The position numbers and the translations under genes are program-made. The notes beneath the pieces were generated by a model, which searched no databases, was not told the DNA's origin, and saw only the letters and a program-made list of their open reading frames with translations. Shown here piece after piece: positions 17,745 through 25,453 of a DNA stretch of 64,000 nt (position 1 is its first letter; each line of letters starts with the position of its first letter). This DNA is from Gottfriedia sp049568075 (GTDB taxonomy: Bacteria; Bacillota; Bacilli; Bacillales; Bacillaceae_G): the NCBI GenBank assembly GCA_049568075.1, contig CP144911.1; one strand, 5' to 3'.

Positions 17745-19085
17745 TTAATTAATATGAGATGGACTTGTTTTTCGGATATGAAAAATTATATCGAACTGAT
17801 CAAGCAACGAAGTATCATTATATAAAGAACAATTTGGGATGAGCTGTCCCCCTATACTCAGTAATGGCCTCTTTTCTCTAACCCATTTCTTTGCTTGACC
17901 ATTAAGGTGACGATTATCTAACAAAAACATATTATATGGGACTTTTCCAAGGATATAATTGAAACTATTCACATTTTGTGGAATAGTATCCGTTGCAATC
18001 TTACCTCCAGTGGAAGGATTATATTCGCTGTATAAGGTGAATTTCCCCTCTGTAGTTGTACTACCAATTGAGACATAATTATTGTCTAAACGTTCTTTCA
18101 AAAACTGTCCCGCAACATTAGGGTAAAATTTCTCATCGATAATACCTTTGGCTATGTGAATATTGTGTGCCCATACCATAGTTTTACCGCCTAAGTACTC
18201 TTGTGCCCACATTGCATGATCGGCCAAATATTGATCGTGTAGCTTCACCATACTTGAATAATCATTAGGAAGTAGCATTGTGGTAAATTCCTCTATTACA
18301 TTCGCCGTCTGTTTCACCCAGATTAACTCGGATGAAACTGTCTCTATTTTTGCTTGTTCATTTTCATCATTTAGCAATTGGACTACTTTCTCAGCATTTG
18401 CCTTGAATTTTTCTCTTATTTCAGGAGCAAGCTGCATATATTCCTGTAGACTTCCAGTGTAAGTAGAAAGCTCTTTATAGTTTTCTTCCACTTCTGCCAG
18501 TATATCTGGTCGATGCTGCTTTACATAATCTATTACTTTATTAAAGACACTTTGGTCCATTGTTTTTAAGTCAAGTCCGATAAATTGGATCTTCTTTTTA
18601 TTGGATGGATCAGCATTATAATCTTTCATCCACTCAATCATGGCTATAATTTCATCAGTAGGATATAACAATTTTAAAAATTCCCTAGGATTTCCTTTTC
18701 CTGTTTGAATATATTCATTTAGCTTTAAGCCGTTTCCCCAATCCTCTTCCATTCCGAAATTCGTAAAACCCATCTCAGTAACCAAGTATTTCACAAGGCG
18801 AAACTTCATAGTGAAAATTTCAGAGCTTCCATGAGTATTCTCTCCTAATCCTACATATTGTGCGCTCCCAATCATGTTCTTAAGTGGCTTTAAATCATCA
18901 AATGGTTTTGATGGTTCTATCGTTTTTAATCGCTTTGCCTGTGATTCGATTGAATTAACGATATTATTTTGGATTGGTTGAACTGAATCCTCGACTGCTA
19001 TCGTTTGAGCTTTTACTTCTCCACCAAATCCTGCTACTAATATAGCTGTACTAACCATTGCACAATACATCTTTTTCTTCTTCAT
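17745..19085 (-). CDS. Secreted erythromycin esterase family protein
   Basis: 446 residues with a Sec signal peptide (MKKKKMYCAMVSTAILVAGF, likely cleaved after VKA near 26). The erythromycin-esterase fold (PF05139) is indicated by YVGLGENTHGSSEIF, whose His corresponds to the catalytic His of Ere enzymes, then FGMEEDWGNGLKLNEYI, IQFIGLDLKTMD and TMVWAHNIHIAKG. Ere enzymes open the macrolide lactone, but many Bacillus homologues have not been shown to confer resistance, so the substrate is open. Start ATG 19085 with GAGGTG upstream. Monocistronic, with its own terminator. Secretion is unusual for a resistance esterase and argues for an extracellular substrate. Confidence 0.87.
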   Translation of the reverse strand: MKKKKMYCAMVSTAILVAGFGGEVKAQTIAVEDSVQPIQNNIVNSIESQAKRLKTIEPSKPFDDLKPLKNMIGSAQYVGLGENTHGSSEIFTMKFRLVKYLVTEMGFTNFGMEEDWGNGLKLNEYIQTGKGNPREFLKLLYPTDEIIAMIEWMKDYNADPSNKKKIQFIGLDLKTMDQSVFNKVIDYVKQHRPDILAEVEENYKELSTYTGSLQEYMQLAPEIREKFKANAEKVVQLLNDENEQAKIETVSSELIWVKQTANVIEEFTTMLLPNDYSSMVKLHDQYLADHAMWAQEYLGGKTMVWAHNIHIAKGIIDEKFYPNVAGQFLKERLDNNYVSIGSTTTEGKFTLYSEYNPSTGGKIATDTIPQNVNSFNYILGKVPYNMFLLDNRHLNGQAKKWVREKRPLLSIGGQLIPNCSLYNDTSLLDQFDIIFHIRKTSPSHIN

Positions 19086-19365
19086 TTTCTCACCTCAATT
19101 GAATTTTTCAAAAGCAAGATTAATTCATGTACTTGCACGGATCAATCAATTGCCTTTATTCAATTGTTATTTATTTAATATCACATTTTCTAGTTACATA
19201 TTGTCATAAGATTAATTGACACAGGTCATATGCTTATCATTACACTTTGGTACTTTGGGTTTTATCTATAAATTTTCAAAATTAACTCTAAGCTAACTCT
19301 ATTTTAAATTCTAATTGACCCTTTCAATATTCTACTAAACTGTCTCTGCCATTCAGAGCAATAAA

Positions 19366-19395
19366 AAAAAAATCGAATTTACATTCGATTTTTTT
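19366..19395 (-). terminator. Terminator of the asnA transcription unit
   Basis: Perfect AAAAAAATCGAAT/ATTCGATTTTTTT stem with a four-base loop, directly after the small frame that follows asnA. Confidence 0.85.
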
Positions 19396-19401
19396 GTACA
19401 A

Positions 19402-19518
19402 CTAATAGTTTTCCATTTTCATAAGTTCATCAAGAAAATGATTCATAGCCTTATGGCGTATTCTGATTGTTTGACCTCGTTTTTTTATATTGCAATCTTC
19501 TACATGACATAGACTCAT
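19402..19518 (-). CDS. Possible 38-aa small protein cotranscribed with asnA
   Basis: An ATG-to-TAG frame located between the asnA stop (26 bases upstream) and the terminator (19366-19395). The product starts MSLCHVEDCN, continues with a basic stretch KKRGQTIRIRHKAMN and ends in the amphipathic FLDELMKMENY. The two cysteines and strongly biased charge look protein-like rather than random, and the position before the terminator suggests it is part of the transcript. The ribosome site is weak. I do not recognise the family; it might be a small regulator, but that is a guess. Confidence 0.45.
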   Translation of the reverse strand: MSLCHVEDCNIKKRGQTIRIRHKAMNHFLDELMKMENY

Positions 19519-19544
19519 GCTTTTATTTAGAGGTCCGATCTTTT

Positions 19545-20528
19545 TTAAAACAAATGAATGTTTTCCTTCTTACATGCTTCTCGCATTTCATCAGGCCATA
19601 CAGATGATTGAACTTCACCAATATGCGCTTTACGTAAGAAGAACATGCACATTCTTGATTGCCCAATACCACCACCAATTGTTAGTGGAAGCACTTCTTC
19701 TAAAATACCTTTATGGAAATCATACTCACGTTTGAAATCTTCACCAGTCTTCGTTAACTGCTCATCAAGTGATTTGCTATCAACACGGATACCCATTGAT
19801 GATAATTCAAATGAAGATTGCAATACTGGATGCCAGAATAAGATGTCTCCGTTTAATTTCCAATCGTCATAGTCAGCTGCACGTCCATCATGTTTTTCAC
19901 CAGAACGAAGTAAATCGCCAATTCCAATAATAAAAACTGCACCGTGCTCTTTTGCAATCGCATGCTCACGATCTTTCGGTGTTAATTCTGGGTATTTATC
20001 TTCTAATTCTTGGGCTGTGATAAATACAATATTTTCTGGTAAATACTTCCCAAGGTACGGATATTTTTCAAATAAATAATTTTCCAAATCTTTGAAGATT
20101 CCATAAATTGTTTGTACGGTTTCTTGTAAATAATCTATTTTACGCCATTCTTTTTGAATAATTTTTTCCCAATCCCATTGGTCAACATATATTGAATGAG
20201 TTGCATCAAGTTCCTCATCACGGCGAATCGCGTTCATGTTTGTATATAAACCTTCACCAGCTTCATAACCATATTCATGCAGTGCAAATCGTTTCCATTT
20301 CGCTAGTGAGTGAACAATTTCTAACTCTTCTCCTGAATGTAGCATATCAAATTCAATTGGGCGTTCTACACCGTTTAAGTGATCGTTTAAACCCGATTTT
20401 TTTGTTACGAATAATGGTGCAGATACGCGGAACAATCCAAGACGTTTTGCTAATTGATCCTCAAAAAATGTTTTAACTTCCTTAATTGCGATTTGTGTCC
20501 CTCTTACTGTCATTAATGATTGATACAT
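19545..20528 (-). CDS. asnA: Aspartate--ammonia ligase (asparagine synthetase A)
   Basis: 327 residues, standard for AsnA. Makes asparagine from aspartate, ammonia and ATP in the cytoplasm. The class II aminoacyl-tRNA-synthetase-like fold shows as RLGLFRVSAPLFVTKKSGLN, RRDEELDATHSIYVDQWDWE, the conserved GGGIGQSRMCMFFL near the C-terminus and KHDGRAADYDDW. The ATG at 20528 has AGGAGG eight bases upstream. A T-box leader immediately upstream controls it, so expression should rise when asparagine tRNA is uncharged. A possible 38-aa gene follows before the terminator. Confidence 0.97.
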   Translation of the reverse strand: MYQSLMTVRGTQIAIKEVKTFFEDQLAKRLGLFRVSAPLFVTKKSGLNDHLNGVERPIEFDMLHSGEELEIVHSLAKWKRFALHEYGYEAGEGLYTNMNAIRRDEELDATHSIYVDQWDWEKIIQKEWRKIDYLQETVQTIYGIFKDLENYLFEKYPYLGKYLPENIVFITAQELEDKYPELTPKDREHAIAKEHGAVFIIGIGDLLRSGEKHDGRAADYDDWKLNGDILFWHPVLQSSFELSSMGIRVDSKSLDEQLTKTGEDFKREYDFHKGILEEVLPLTIGGGIGQSRMCMFFLRKAHIGEVQSSVWPDEMREACKKENIHLF

Positions 20529-20572
20529 GCCTATTTCCTCCTAAAATGTTTAGATGTAGTAAAAGAAGCCAA

Positions 20573-20616
20573 CAAAAAAAGCCCTTCTTTCCCAAAAAAC
20601 TGGGACGAAAGACTTT
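20573..20616 (-). terminator. T-box leader attenuator of asnA
   Basis: The stem AAGTCTTTCGTCCCA against TGGGAAAGAAGGGCTT with a T-run is the intrinsic terminator of the T-box; its 5' arm follows the conserved T-box sequence. Confidence 0.85.
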
Positions 20617-20872
20617 GGTTCCGCGGTACCACCCAAATTAGCAACAGAGGTTGCTCACTTATTCAGTACGGAGATTAGAGAGATCTCGATACTGTTCTTC
20701 TTTAACGGCGAAGTTCACGGCTAAGTCTACTTTCCTTAAAAAGGATTTCGGTTAGCGACTCCAGGAGGTTCTTCATAACAGGCTTCGTATCAGGCTCACA
20801 CCACCCCTGACTCGCTTTGTCTACGTCCTACTACTACTCGTCCTTTCACGGTCGTTTTGTTGTCACATCTCT
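20573..20872 (-). promoter_or_regulatory. T-box riboswitch leader, probably asparagine-specific
   Basis: The conserved T-box TGGGTGGTACCGCGG (minus strand, 20635-20621) precedes the attenuator, and AGTAGTAGGACG marks the Stem I base about 200 bases earlier. A candidate specifier codon AAC (20770-20768) sits in GAAGAACCTCC near the 3' side of Stem I and would read asparagine tRNA, agreeing with the asnA gene behind it. Uncharged tRNA-Asn would stabilise the antiterminator and allow asnA transcription. Confidence 0.9.
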
Positions 20873-20879
20873 GAAACAT

Positions 20880-21094
20880 TTTATTAATGATTATTTTATA
20901 GATAAAAATGAGAAAGTCAACACTTTTTTCAATTTTTATTTTATTCTAAACAAATAAACAAGAGTATGAAATGTACTTAAACTGTTCTCTTTTGTGTTTT
21001 TTCAGTCAGTAATGGTGGTTTCATTTATTGTTGCAAACTCTTGTTTTATTGGTGGCTAAATATTAACTACCGCATTGCTTAACTCTATAAGAAT
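20880..21094. other. Intergenic region, nothing clear
   Basis: Very AT-rich; the part next to the T-box must contain the asnA promoter, but I see no convincing pair of boxes. Confidence 0.4.
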
Positions 21095-21379
21095 TTAAAA
21101 ATTTATCGTTTTTTTCGGTAACCCCTTCGAATCTTTTATAAGAGATGCAACGTTCTTTCCTAGCCAATAGATAAATGCTTCTTCATTAAAACTAACATCC
21201 CAGCGCTCTGTACCGTCTTCTTCTAAACCATAAGAAACCTAGTAGGGATGATTGTTTTTACGATCATATAGCCATATATCAAAATCTCTTTGTAATTGTC
21301 GAATGTTTCTTCCTACTTTTGCAGGACATCTAATATAAACTGTATCTTCTTCGTAAGTAAATTCAATTTTAACTATCAA
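21095..21379 (-). pseudogene. Small protein gene with an in-frame amber codon
   Basis: A 95-codon frame from TTG at 21379 to TAA at 21095 reads as one good protein (for example RNIRQLQRDFDIWLYDRK, then GLEEDGTERWDVSFNEEAF and IYWLGKN), interrupted only by TAG at codon 47 (21241-21239), between PY and VSYG. A TGG-to-TAG change at a Trp codon is the simplest explanation. Base composition and residue use on both sides are coding-like. The family is not recognised with confidence. Either a recent inactivation or a read-through/sequence error. Confidence 0.6.
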
Positions 21380-21543
21380 TTCTAACTTCTTCCATCGATT
21401 AGTCCTTTCAAGTAATTATAGCATTTCTAGAAAAAGGGTTTATTAACTTTAAATTGAATATACTCATTAACATATTTTGAAAATTAGTAACTAATAAAAA
21501 GAACAGACACGAGAAGGAAAGTTTATTATTTGGAGTTGATTAT

Positions 21544-22125
21544 ATAAAAAAATTCGTTATTTTTTTAATTCTATTTTTATTGACTAGCACTTCAACATTA
21601 ACCTTAAAACCCCGTGCAACTTTTGCTTGTTCATGCGTAAAAGAACAAACTGTACAAAAGGAATTCTCTCAATCGAAGGCTGTATTCAGTGGTAAAGTAA
21701 TTGATATTAAAACGACTAAATTTTCAAACCCTAACTATAAAAAAGTTCTTTTTGAAGTTTCCAAAACGTGGAAAGGTCTTAGTAGCTCGCAAGTAATTAT
21801 TAAAACAGGGCAAGGTGACGGTGATTGTGGAATTAACTTCATCAAAGGACAAAATTATCTTGTTTATGCCAGAGCTTCTAAAATGTATGGAGAAAACTCT
21901 CAATCGCTTACAACTACCATATGCGATTCCACAAAAGAATTTAGCTTAGCACAAAAAGACCTTACAATTCTAGGTGAAGGAAAAAAGCCAACCAAAAATG
22001 TAAATTACCAAAAAAATTTTCAAAGAAATATTTATAAAACCCTTTTTAATTATATTTTAATTGGATGTATTTGTACGATAATTTTATTTATCATTTTTAG
22101 AATACGAAAGAAAAAAGGAGCATAG
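21544..22125 (+). CDS. TIMP/netrin-like domain protein, secreted and C-terminally membrane-anchored; apparent ATA start
   Basis: The mature part begins at Cys in ATFACSCVKEQTV and carries FSGKVIDIKTTKF, VLFEVSKTWKGL and GDCGINFIKGQNYLVYA, the pattern of tissue-inhibitor-of-metalloproteinase-like (netrin-type OB) domains; Cys residues could pair as in TIMPs. A membrane helix (ILIGCICTIILFIIF) and basic tail end the protein. The first TTG (21580) would cut off most of the signal peptide. Upstream in frame lies IKKFVIFLILFLLTSTSTL, a clear signal sequence, and its first codon is ATA at 21544, eight bases after GGAG. So the natural start is ATA, possibly a mutated ATG. Full length about 193 aa. 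Function unknown; extracytoplasmic protease inhibition is only an analogy. Confidence 0.72.
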   Translation: MKKFVIFLILFLLTSTSTLTLKPRATFACSCVKEQTVQKEFSQSKAVFSGKVIDIKTTKFSNPNYKKVLFEVSKTWKGLSSSQVIIKTGQGDGDCGINFIKGQNYLVYARASKMYGENSQSLTTTICDSTKEFSLAQKDLTILGEGKKPTKNVNYQKNFQRNIYKTLFNYILIGCICTIILFIIFRIRKKKGA

Positions 22126-22171
22126 TATATCTATTCGTTTTTCATAGTTCGTCCTGAATATCGACTGTGTT

Positions 22172-22205
22172 CTTATACAACTATCGCATGCGATAGTTGT
22201 ATAAG
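22172..22205. repeat. 34-bp perfect palindrome
   Basis: The centre is GCATGC and the left arm reads CTTATACAACTATCGCA; the right arm is its exact complement, 17 bases each, with no loop. It lies between the TIMP-like gene and the EamA gene, convergent genes, and lacks a T-run, so it is not a standard terminator. Confidence 0.75.
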
Positions 22206-22245
22206 CTCTGACTTTGGTAAACGACAAACGAGATTGAACAGGGTA

Positions 22246-23148
22246 CTAATTTTGTTCAATCTCGTTTTTTAATGGGACAACTTGTTCCTTTGCAAATCTA
22301 CGAGCTGCAACCACGCATAGTACAACGACGATATTAACTGCCACAAGTAACCAACCAACCTTCTCGTGCAGAATCACCGAGGCAAGCAATAGTCCAAAGA
22401 AAGGTTGGAGAAGTTGTAACTGTCCAACTGCCGCTATACCTCCCTGCGCCAGTCCTCGATACCAGAAAATAAAGCCAATGAGCATGCTGAATAAGGATAC
22501 ATAAGCAAGACTGAAGATCGAAGGAAGTCCGATGTCCTTCCATGATTCTGGACTAAAATAGAACGTAAGTGGGAGCATAAAGGGCAACGACAGAACGAGA
22601 GCCCAAGAAATCACCTGCCAGTTCCCTAGCCGACGTGAAAGTCGAGCACCTTCTGCATAACCGAGACCACATACAATGATTGAAGCCAGCATGAAAGCAT
22701 CACCGATTGTTGATGATTCTCCACCATGAATTAGGGCAAATCCTGTCACTAAGAAGCTGCCTATAGCTGAAAAGATCCAAAAGGTTGGTCGGTGGCGTTC
22801 CCCATCCCTAAGTACGCCAAAAATTGCCGTCGAGAGTGGAAGTAGTCCAATGAAGATAATAGCATGTGCGGACGTAACATACTGAAGGGCAAATGCTGTT
22901 AGTAGAGGGAAACCTATCACAACACCAAACGCCACTACGAATAGTGGAACAAGGTCGCTCTTGACAGGTCGTTTCTGCCGAAAAATTAGAAGGAGAGCTC
23001 CTGCCAATACACCAGCTATTGCCGCGCGGCAGACTGTAAGGAACAACGGATCGAAATCAGCCACAGCCAAGCGCGTCGCAGGTAGCGATCCACTGAAGAT
23101 GAGTACTCCTAGGAATCCATAAATCCATCCTTTGGTTGATTTATTCAT
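22246..23148 (-). CDS. EamA/DMT-superfamily transporter
   Basis: 300 residues with ten hydrophobic helices in two EamA halves (about 5-140 and 150-285). Second-half signature IPSIFSLAYVSLFSMLIGFIFWYRGLAQGG-like region ends in QLLQPFFGLLLASVILHEKV, typical for drug/metabolite exporters. Substrate unknown. The ATG at 23148 has GGAG eight bases upstream; a GTG at 23157 overlaps the site. The gene is visibly richer in G+C (near half in several stretches) than its AT-rich neighbours, and sits next to a 34-bp palindrome, which hints at acquisition by transfer. Confidence 0.88.
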   Translation of the reverse strand: MNKSTKGWIYGFLGVLIFSGSLPATRLAVADFDPLFLTVCRAAIAGVLAGALLLIFRQKRPVKSDLVPLFVVAFGVVIGFPLLTAFALQYVTSAHAIIFIGLLPLSTAIFGVLRDGERHRPTFWIFSAIGSFLVTGFALIHGGESSTIGDAFMLASIIVCGLGYAEGARLSRRLGNWQVISWALVLSLPFMLPLTFYFSPESWKDIGLPSIFSLAYVSLFSMLIGFIFWYRGLAQGGIAAVGQLQLLQPFFGLLLASVILHEKVGWLLVAVNIVVVLCVVAARRFAKEQVVPLKNEIEQN

Positions 23149-23340
23149 TGCAATCACTCCAAATCATTAATAGCACTCTAATTAAGGTGACAATCGAATT
23201 AAAAAGTAAATTCTACTTTTATTCCACGCTCTCTAATTCCCATAATATGTTAATTATGACACTTAAATGATATTTCATTCAATAAGTCACGTTTGAAACT
23301 ACTACTCCACAAAAAAGAACCACCTAAACAACTCATGTTG

Positions 23341-23366
23341 TTGAACTAACGGTTGTTTTAGTTCAA
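23341..23366. repeat. Short hairpin repeat, copy 1
   Basis: TTGAACTAA pairs with TTAGTTCAA across eight bases, with the core AACTAACG shared with a second hairpin at 23868. Such AACTAACG/GTTAGTT hairpins look like small intergenic repeats. Confidence 0.45.
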
Positions 23367-23434
23367 TAAGATATTTATTACCTATGTGTTATAAAGTTAA
23401 TAATACTTACCAAGTTTGGGGCTCTAATCGTTTA

Positions 23435-23740
23435 TTACGTCATGCACCAACATAAAGGATCAGTTCCACCACAATGAGGGCAACACCCTCCTGTATAAGT
23501 AATTCTAATTTGATCTGAATGAAGTACATAGTAATCAGTAATAGGTTCGACGCCAGGGATCACTATCCCACCTGGAATCTCCGGTAATTTGACCTCCCGC
23601 ACTGTCATGTCTGACCACTTGCCGACCCAGGAACAACTACTGCACTTTAATATCTCTTCCGAAAAGTTAGGAGCATTTTGGATGACAATAATACATTCTC
23701 TACTATTTGTATTACAATTAGGACAATCGTGTACTTTCAC
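23435..23740 (-). CDS. Small protein with zinc-ribbon-like cysteine pairs, unknown function
   Basis: 101 residues starting MKVHDCPNCNTNSREC. Cysteine pairs CPNC, CSSC, CPHC and the final CWC could form two zinc-binding sites, one at each end, separated by a Pro/Gly/Ile-rich middle (LPEIPGGIVIPGVEP). The GTG at 23740 is chosen because GAGGTGGAG ends about four to six bases upstream; a longer frame (to 23776) lacks a ribosome site. Codon use looks genuine and the hairpin repeats flank it. I do not recognise the family. Confidence 0.6.
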   Translation of the reverse strand: MKVHDCPNCNTNSRECIIVIQNAPNFSEEILKCSSCSWVGKWSDMTVREVKLPEIPGGIVIPGVEPITDYYVLHSDQIRITYTGGCCPHCGGTDPLCWCMT

Positions 23741-23867
23741 GAATCTCCACCTCTCATCAAATTTAAAACTATTCAAGTACCTTCTTTTTACTATTCTTCT
23801 TAACAGACAATTAGTCCTTTTTAATAAAATAGAGGTTAATCAAATGATTACCCTCTAAATGTTGTAC

Positions 23868-23887
23868 AACTAACGCTCCAGTTAGTT
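23868..23887. repeat. Short hairpin repeat, copy 2
   Basis: AACTAAC pairs with GTTAGTT around GCTCCA. It resembles the hairpin at 23341 and lies on the other side of the zinc-ribbon-like gene. Confidence 0.45.
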
Positions 23888-24079
23888 ATATAGGAGATTC
23901 AATCTACAAACTATTGCTTTTTTTAGTTTATTGTACTTTTGGAAAACTAACACTTGGATTATGTTTAATGTGAACTCTTGTTTACTCTCTTCGTACTGTA
24001 TTATGCGTAAGCCTAAATGTCTTTTTCTAGTAATTGATTCATCACTCTGTTAAACTAAAATGTTGATTTTTGCGTTCTA

Positions 24080-24110
24080 AAAAAGACTGTATTCACCAAA
24101 CAGTCTTTTT
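24080..24110 (-). terminator. Terminator of the unknown exported-protein gene
   Basis: AAAAGACTGT/ACAGTCTTTT stem with a nine-base loop and T-run on the minus strand, 15 bases after the stop at 24125. Confidence 0.85.
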
Positions 24111-24124
24111 AATGCTTTTTGAAC

Positions 24125-24664
24125 TTAATCCACATTAAGATCGTCTAAACGTATTTCAACTACTTTATCCGCCAACCAAAATTCCATTTTGATCTTATTC
24201 TTTTTATCAACATATCCGATGATGTCACATCCTTGCTCGACATATTTAAAATAATTTGGCCCATAGAATGAAATGATGTCTTCTTTTGAATCTCCTAAAC
24301 CTATTCCCTTACTGGTTTTAAGTTCAGAATCTCTTGAACTATTATTGATTTCACCAATGACCAGTCTGAGGATTTCTCCTTTATTTTTTCCATTGTTGAT
24401 GGAAGCTGTTGTTAATCCATTTTTCCAAAAGTAGTAATCGTAAAAATCATTATCATCTTTTTCCAACGGTTCGCCAAACCGTTTTGTGAAAGTGGAACGA
24501 TTAATGTTGTCATGTAAACGGACTCCATCAAAGGCTTCATTCGAAAGATTTGTCGATGTCACATGTTTTGTATAGAATGGACCTTCTTCAAAGAAACTGT
24601 ACGATTTAACAATCAAGCCAAATGCAATTAAAAAAATAAAAACGAAAATCATTTTTTTCTTCAT
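24125..24664 (-). CDS. Unknown exported or membrane-anchored protein
   Basis: 179 residues with an N-terminal hydrophobic segment (MKKKMIFVFIFLIAFGLIV) acting as signal or anchor. Two similar parts follow, VRLHDNINRSTFTKRFGEP and GIGLGDSKEDIISFYGP, each with the spacing of small repeats found in SmpA/OmlA-like or PepSY-like folds in which a short helix and GxP turn are followed by three strands. The Cys in VEQGCDIIGY is single. The ATG at 24664 has AGGAG five bases upstream; an earlier ATG at 24679 has none. Function unknown. Confidence 0.68.
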   Translation of the reverse strand: MKKKMIFVFIFLIAFGLIVKSYSFFEEGPFYTKHVTSTNLSNEAFDGVRLHDNINRSTFTKRFGEPLEKDDNDFYDYYFWKNGLTTASINNGKNKGEILRLVIGEINNSSRDSELKTSKGIGLGDSKEDIISFYGPNYFKYVEQGCDIIGYVDKKNKIKMEFWLADKVVEIRLDDLNVD

Positions 24665-24679
24665 ATAATCTCCTAACAT

Positions 24680-24954
24680 CTACCCTTAACACATATATTT
24701 TACCATAAAATTCCAAATAATTATGTAACTAAACTGCCATTTAGCCACCCATGCAGCGCAAACGCTGCAACACAGCGAATGAAAATTAATTGGATTTGTC
24801 AATACTGATACTGACTTTATCCAGTCAACTGTAATCACTAGACTTTTTAGTTAAGCTCTCCTCTTTTTTTTTAACGATTGAGCAGGGTTTTCTTAAGTAT
24901 TGTCATTTTGTTAAATCAGAACTAACTAATTTTCATGGTAGTTAAACAAAAAAA
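24680..24954. other. Intergenic region with a small GC-rich hairpin
   Basis: GCAGCG (24751-24756) pairs with CGCTGC (24761-24766) about 90 bases upstream of the exported-protein gene. No coding frame is supported. Confidence 0.4.
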
Positions 24955-24972
24955 ATCGACTATAAAGTCGAT
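24955..24972 (-). terminator. Terminator of the three-helix membrane protein gene
   Basis: ATCGAC/GTCGAT stem with a T-run on the minus strand. Confidence 0.75.
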
Positions 24973-25018
24973 CATAAAAATGCACCACGTTATTTCCATA
25001 AGCAGTTATTACGCTTTT

Positions 25019-25294
25019 TTAATTTTTAATCCAAGTTAGCATACGTAAGATCAGAAAAGGTTCAAACCAAGTAATCAATAAAAATATGATAAAAAACGAT
25101 GATACTGCAAAAAATTTAGTGTTCCCTCTTTCTCTTTTGGAAATTGCTATAAAGCTACAGATCGCCCCAAATAATATCAATAAAAAACCAATTAATGCAA
25201 TAAGTTCGTTGAAGCCTGGAATCACATAAATTATGCCAAACAAAATCAATCCAATGATTAATAATATTAGTGAAATTATACTGAAATTTTTCAT
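25019..25294 (-). CDS. Small three-helix membrane protein, unknown function
   Basis: 91 residues with three hydrophobic helices (about 5-25, 30-50 and 62-84) and short polar connectors (KRERGNT between the last two). The ATG at 25294 has GAGGTG five bases upstream and a terminator follows. This size and layout is common among Bacillus proteins of unknown role. It is not part of the sugar ABC operon, which has its own terminator to the right. Confidence 0.75.
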   Translation of the reverse strand: MKNFSIISLILLIIGLILFGIIYVIPGFNELIALIGFLLILFGAICSFIAISKRERGNTKFFAVSSFFIIFLLITWFEPFLILRMLTWIKN

Positions 25295-25406
25295 AGTTTC
25301 ACCTCTTTTAATAATTATTATTTTTTATGTTAGCTACTAATATATTAACATATATTTCCATTTTTTGTTTTCTTTGTTCAACTATCTTGCTTTTTTAACA
25401 AAATAA

Positions 25407-25447
25407 AAAAACAGAAACAAGCCACTATAATCGGCTGTTTCTGTTTT
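25407..25447 (-). terminator. Terminator of the sugar ABC transporter operon
   Basis: AAAACAGAAACA pairs with TGTTTCTGTTTT, with GCC/GGC inside; T-run on the minus strand, directly after the stop at 25454. Confidence 0.85.
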
Positions 25448-25453
25448 AATATA

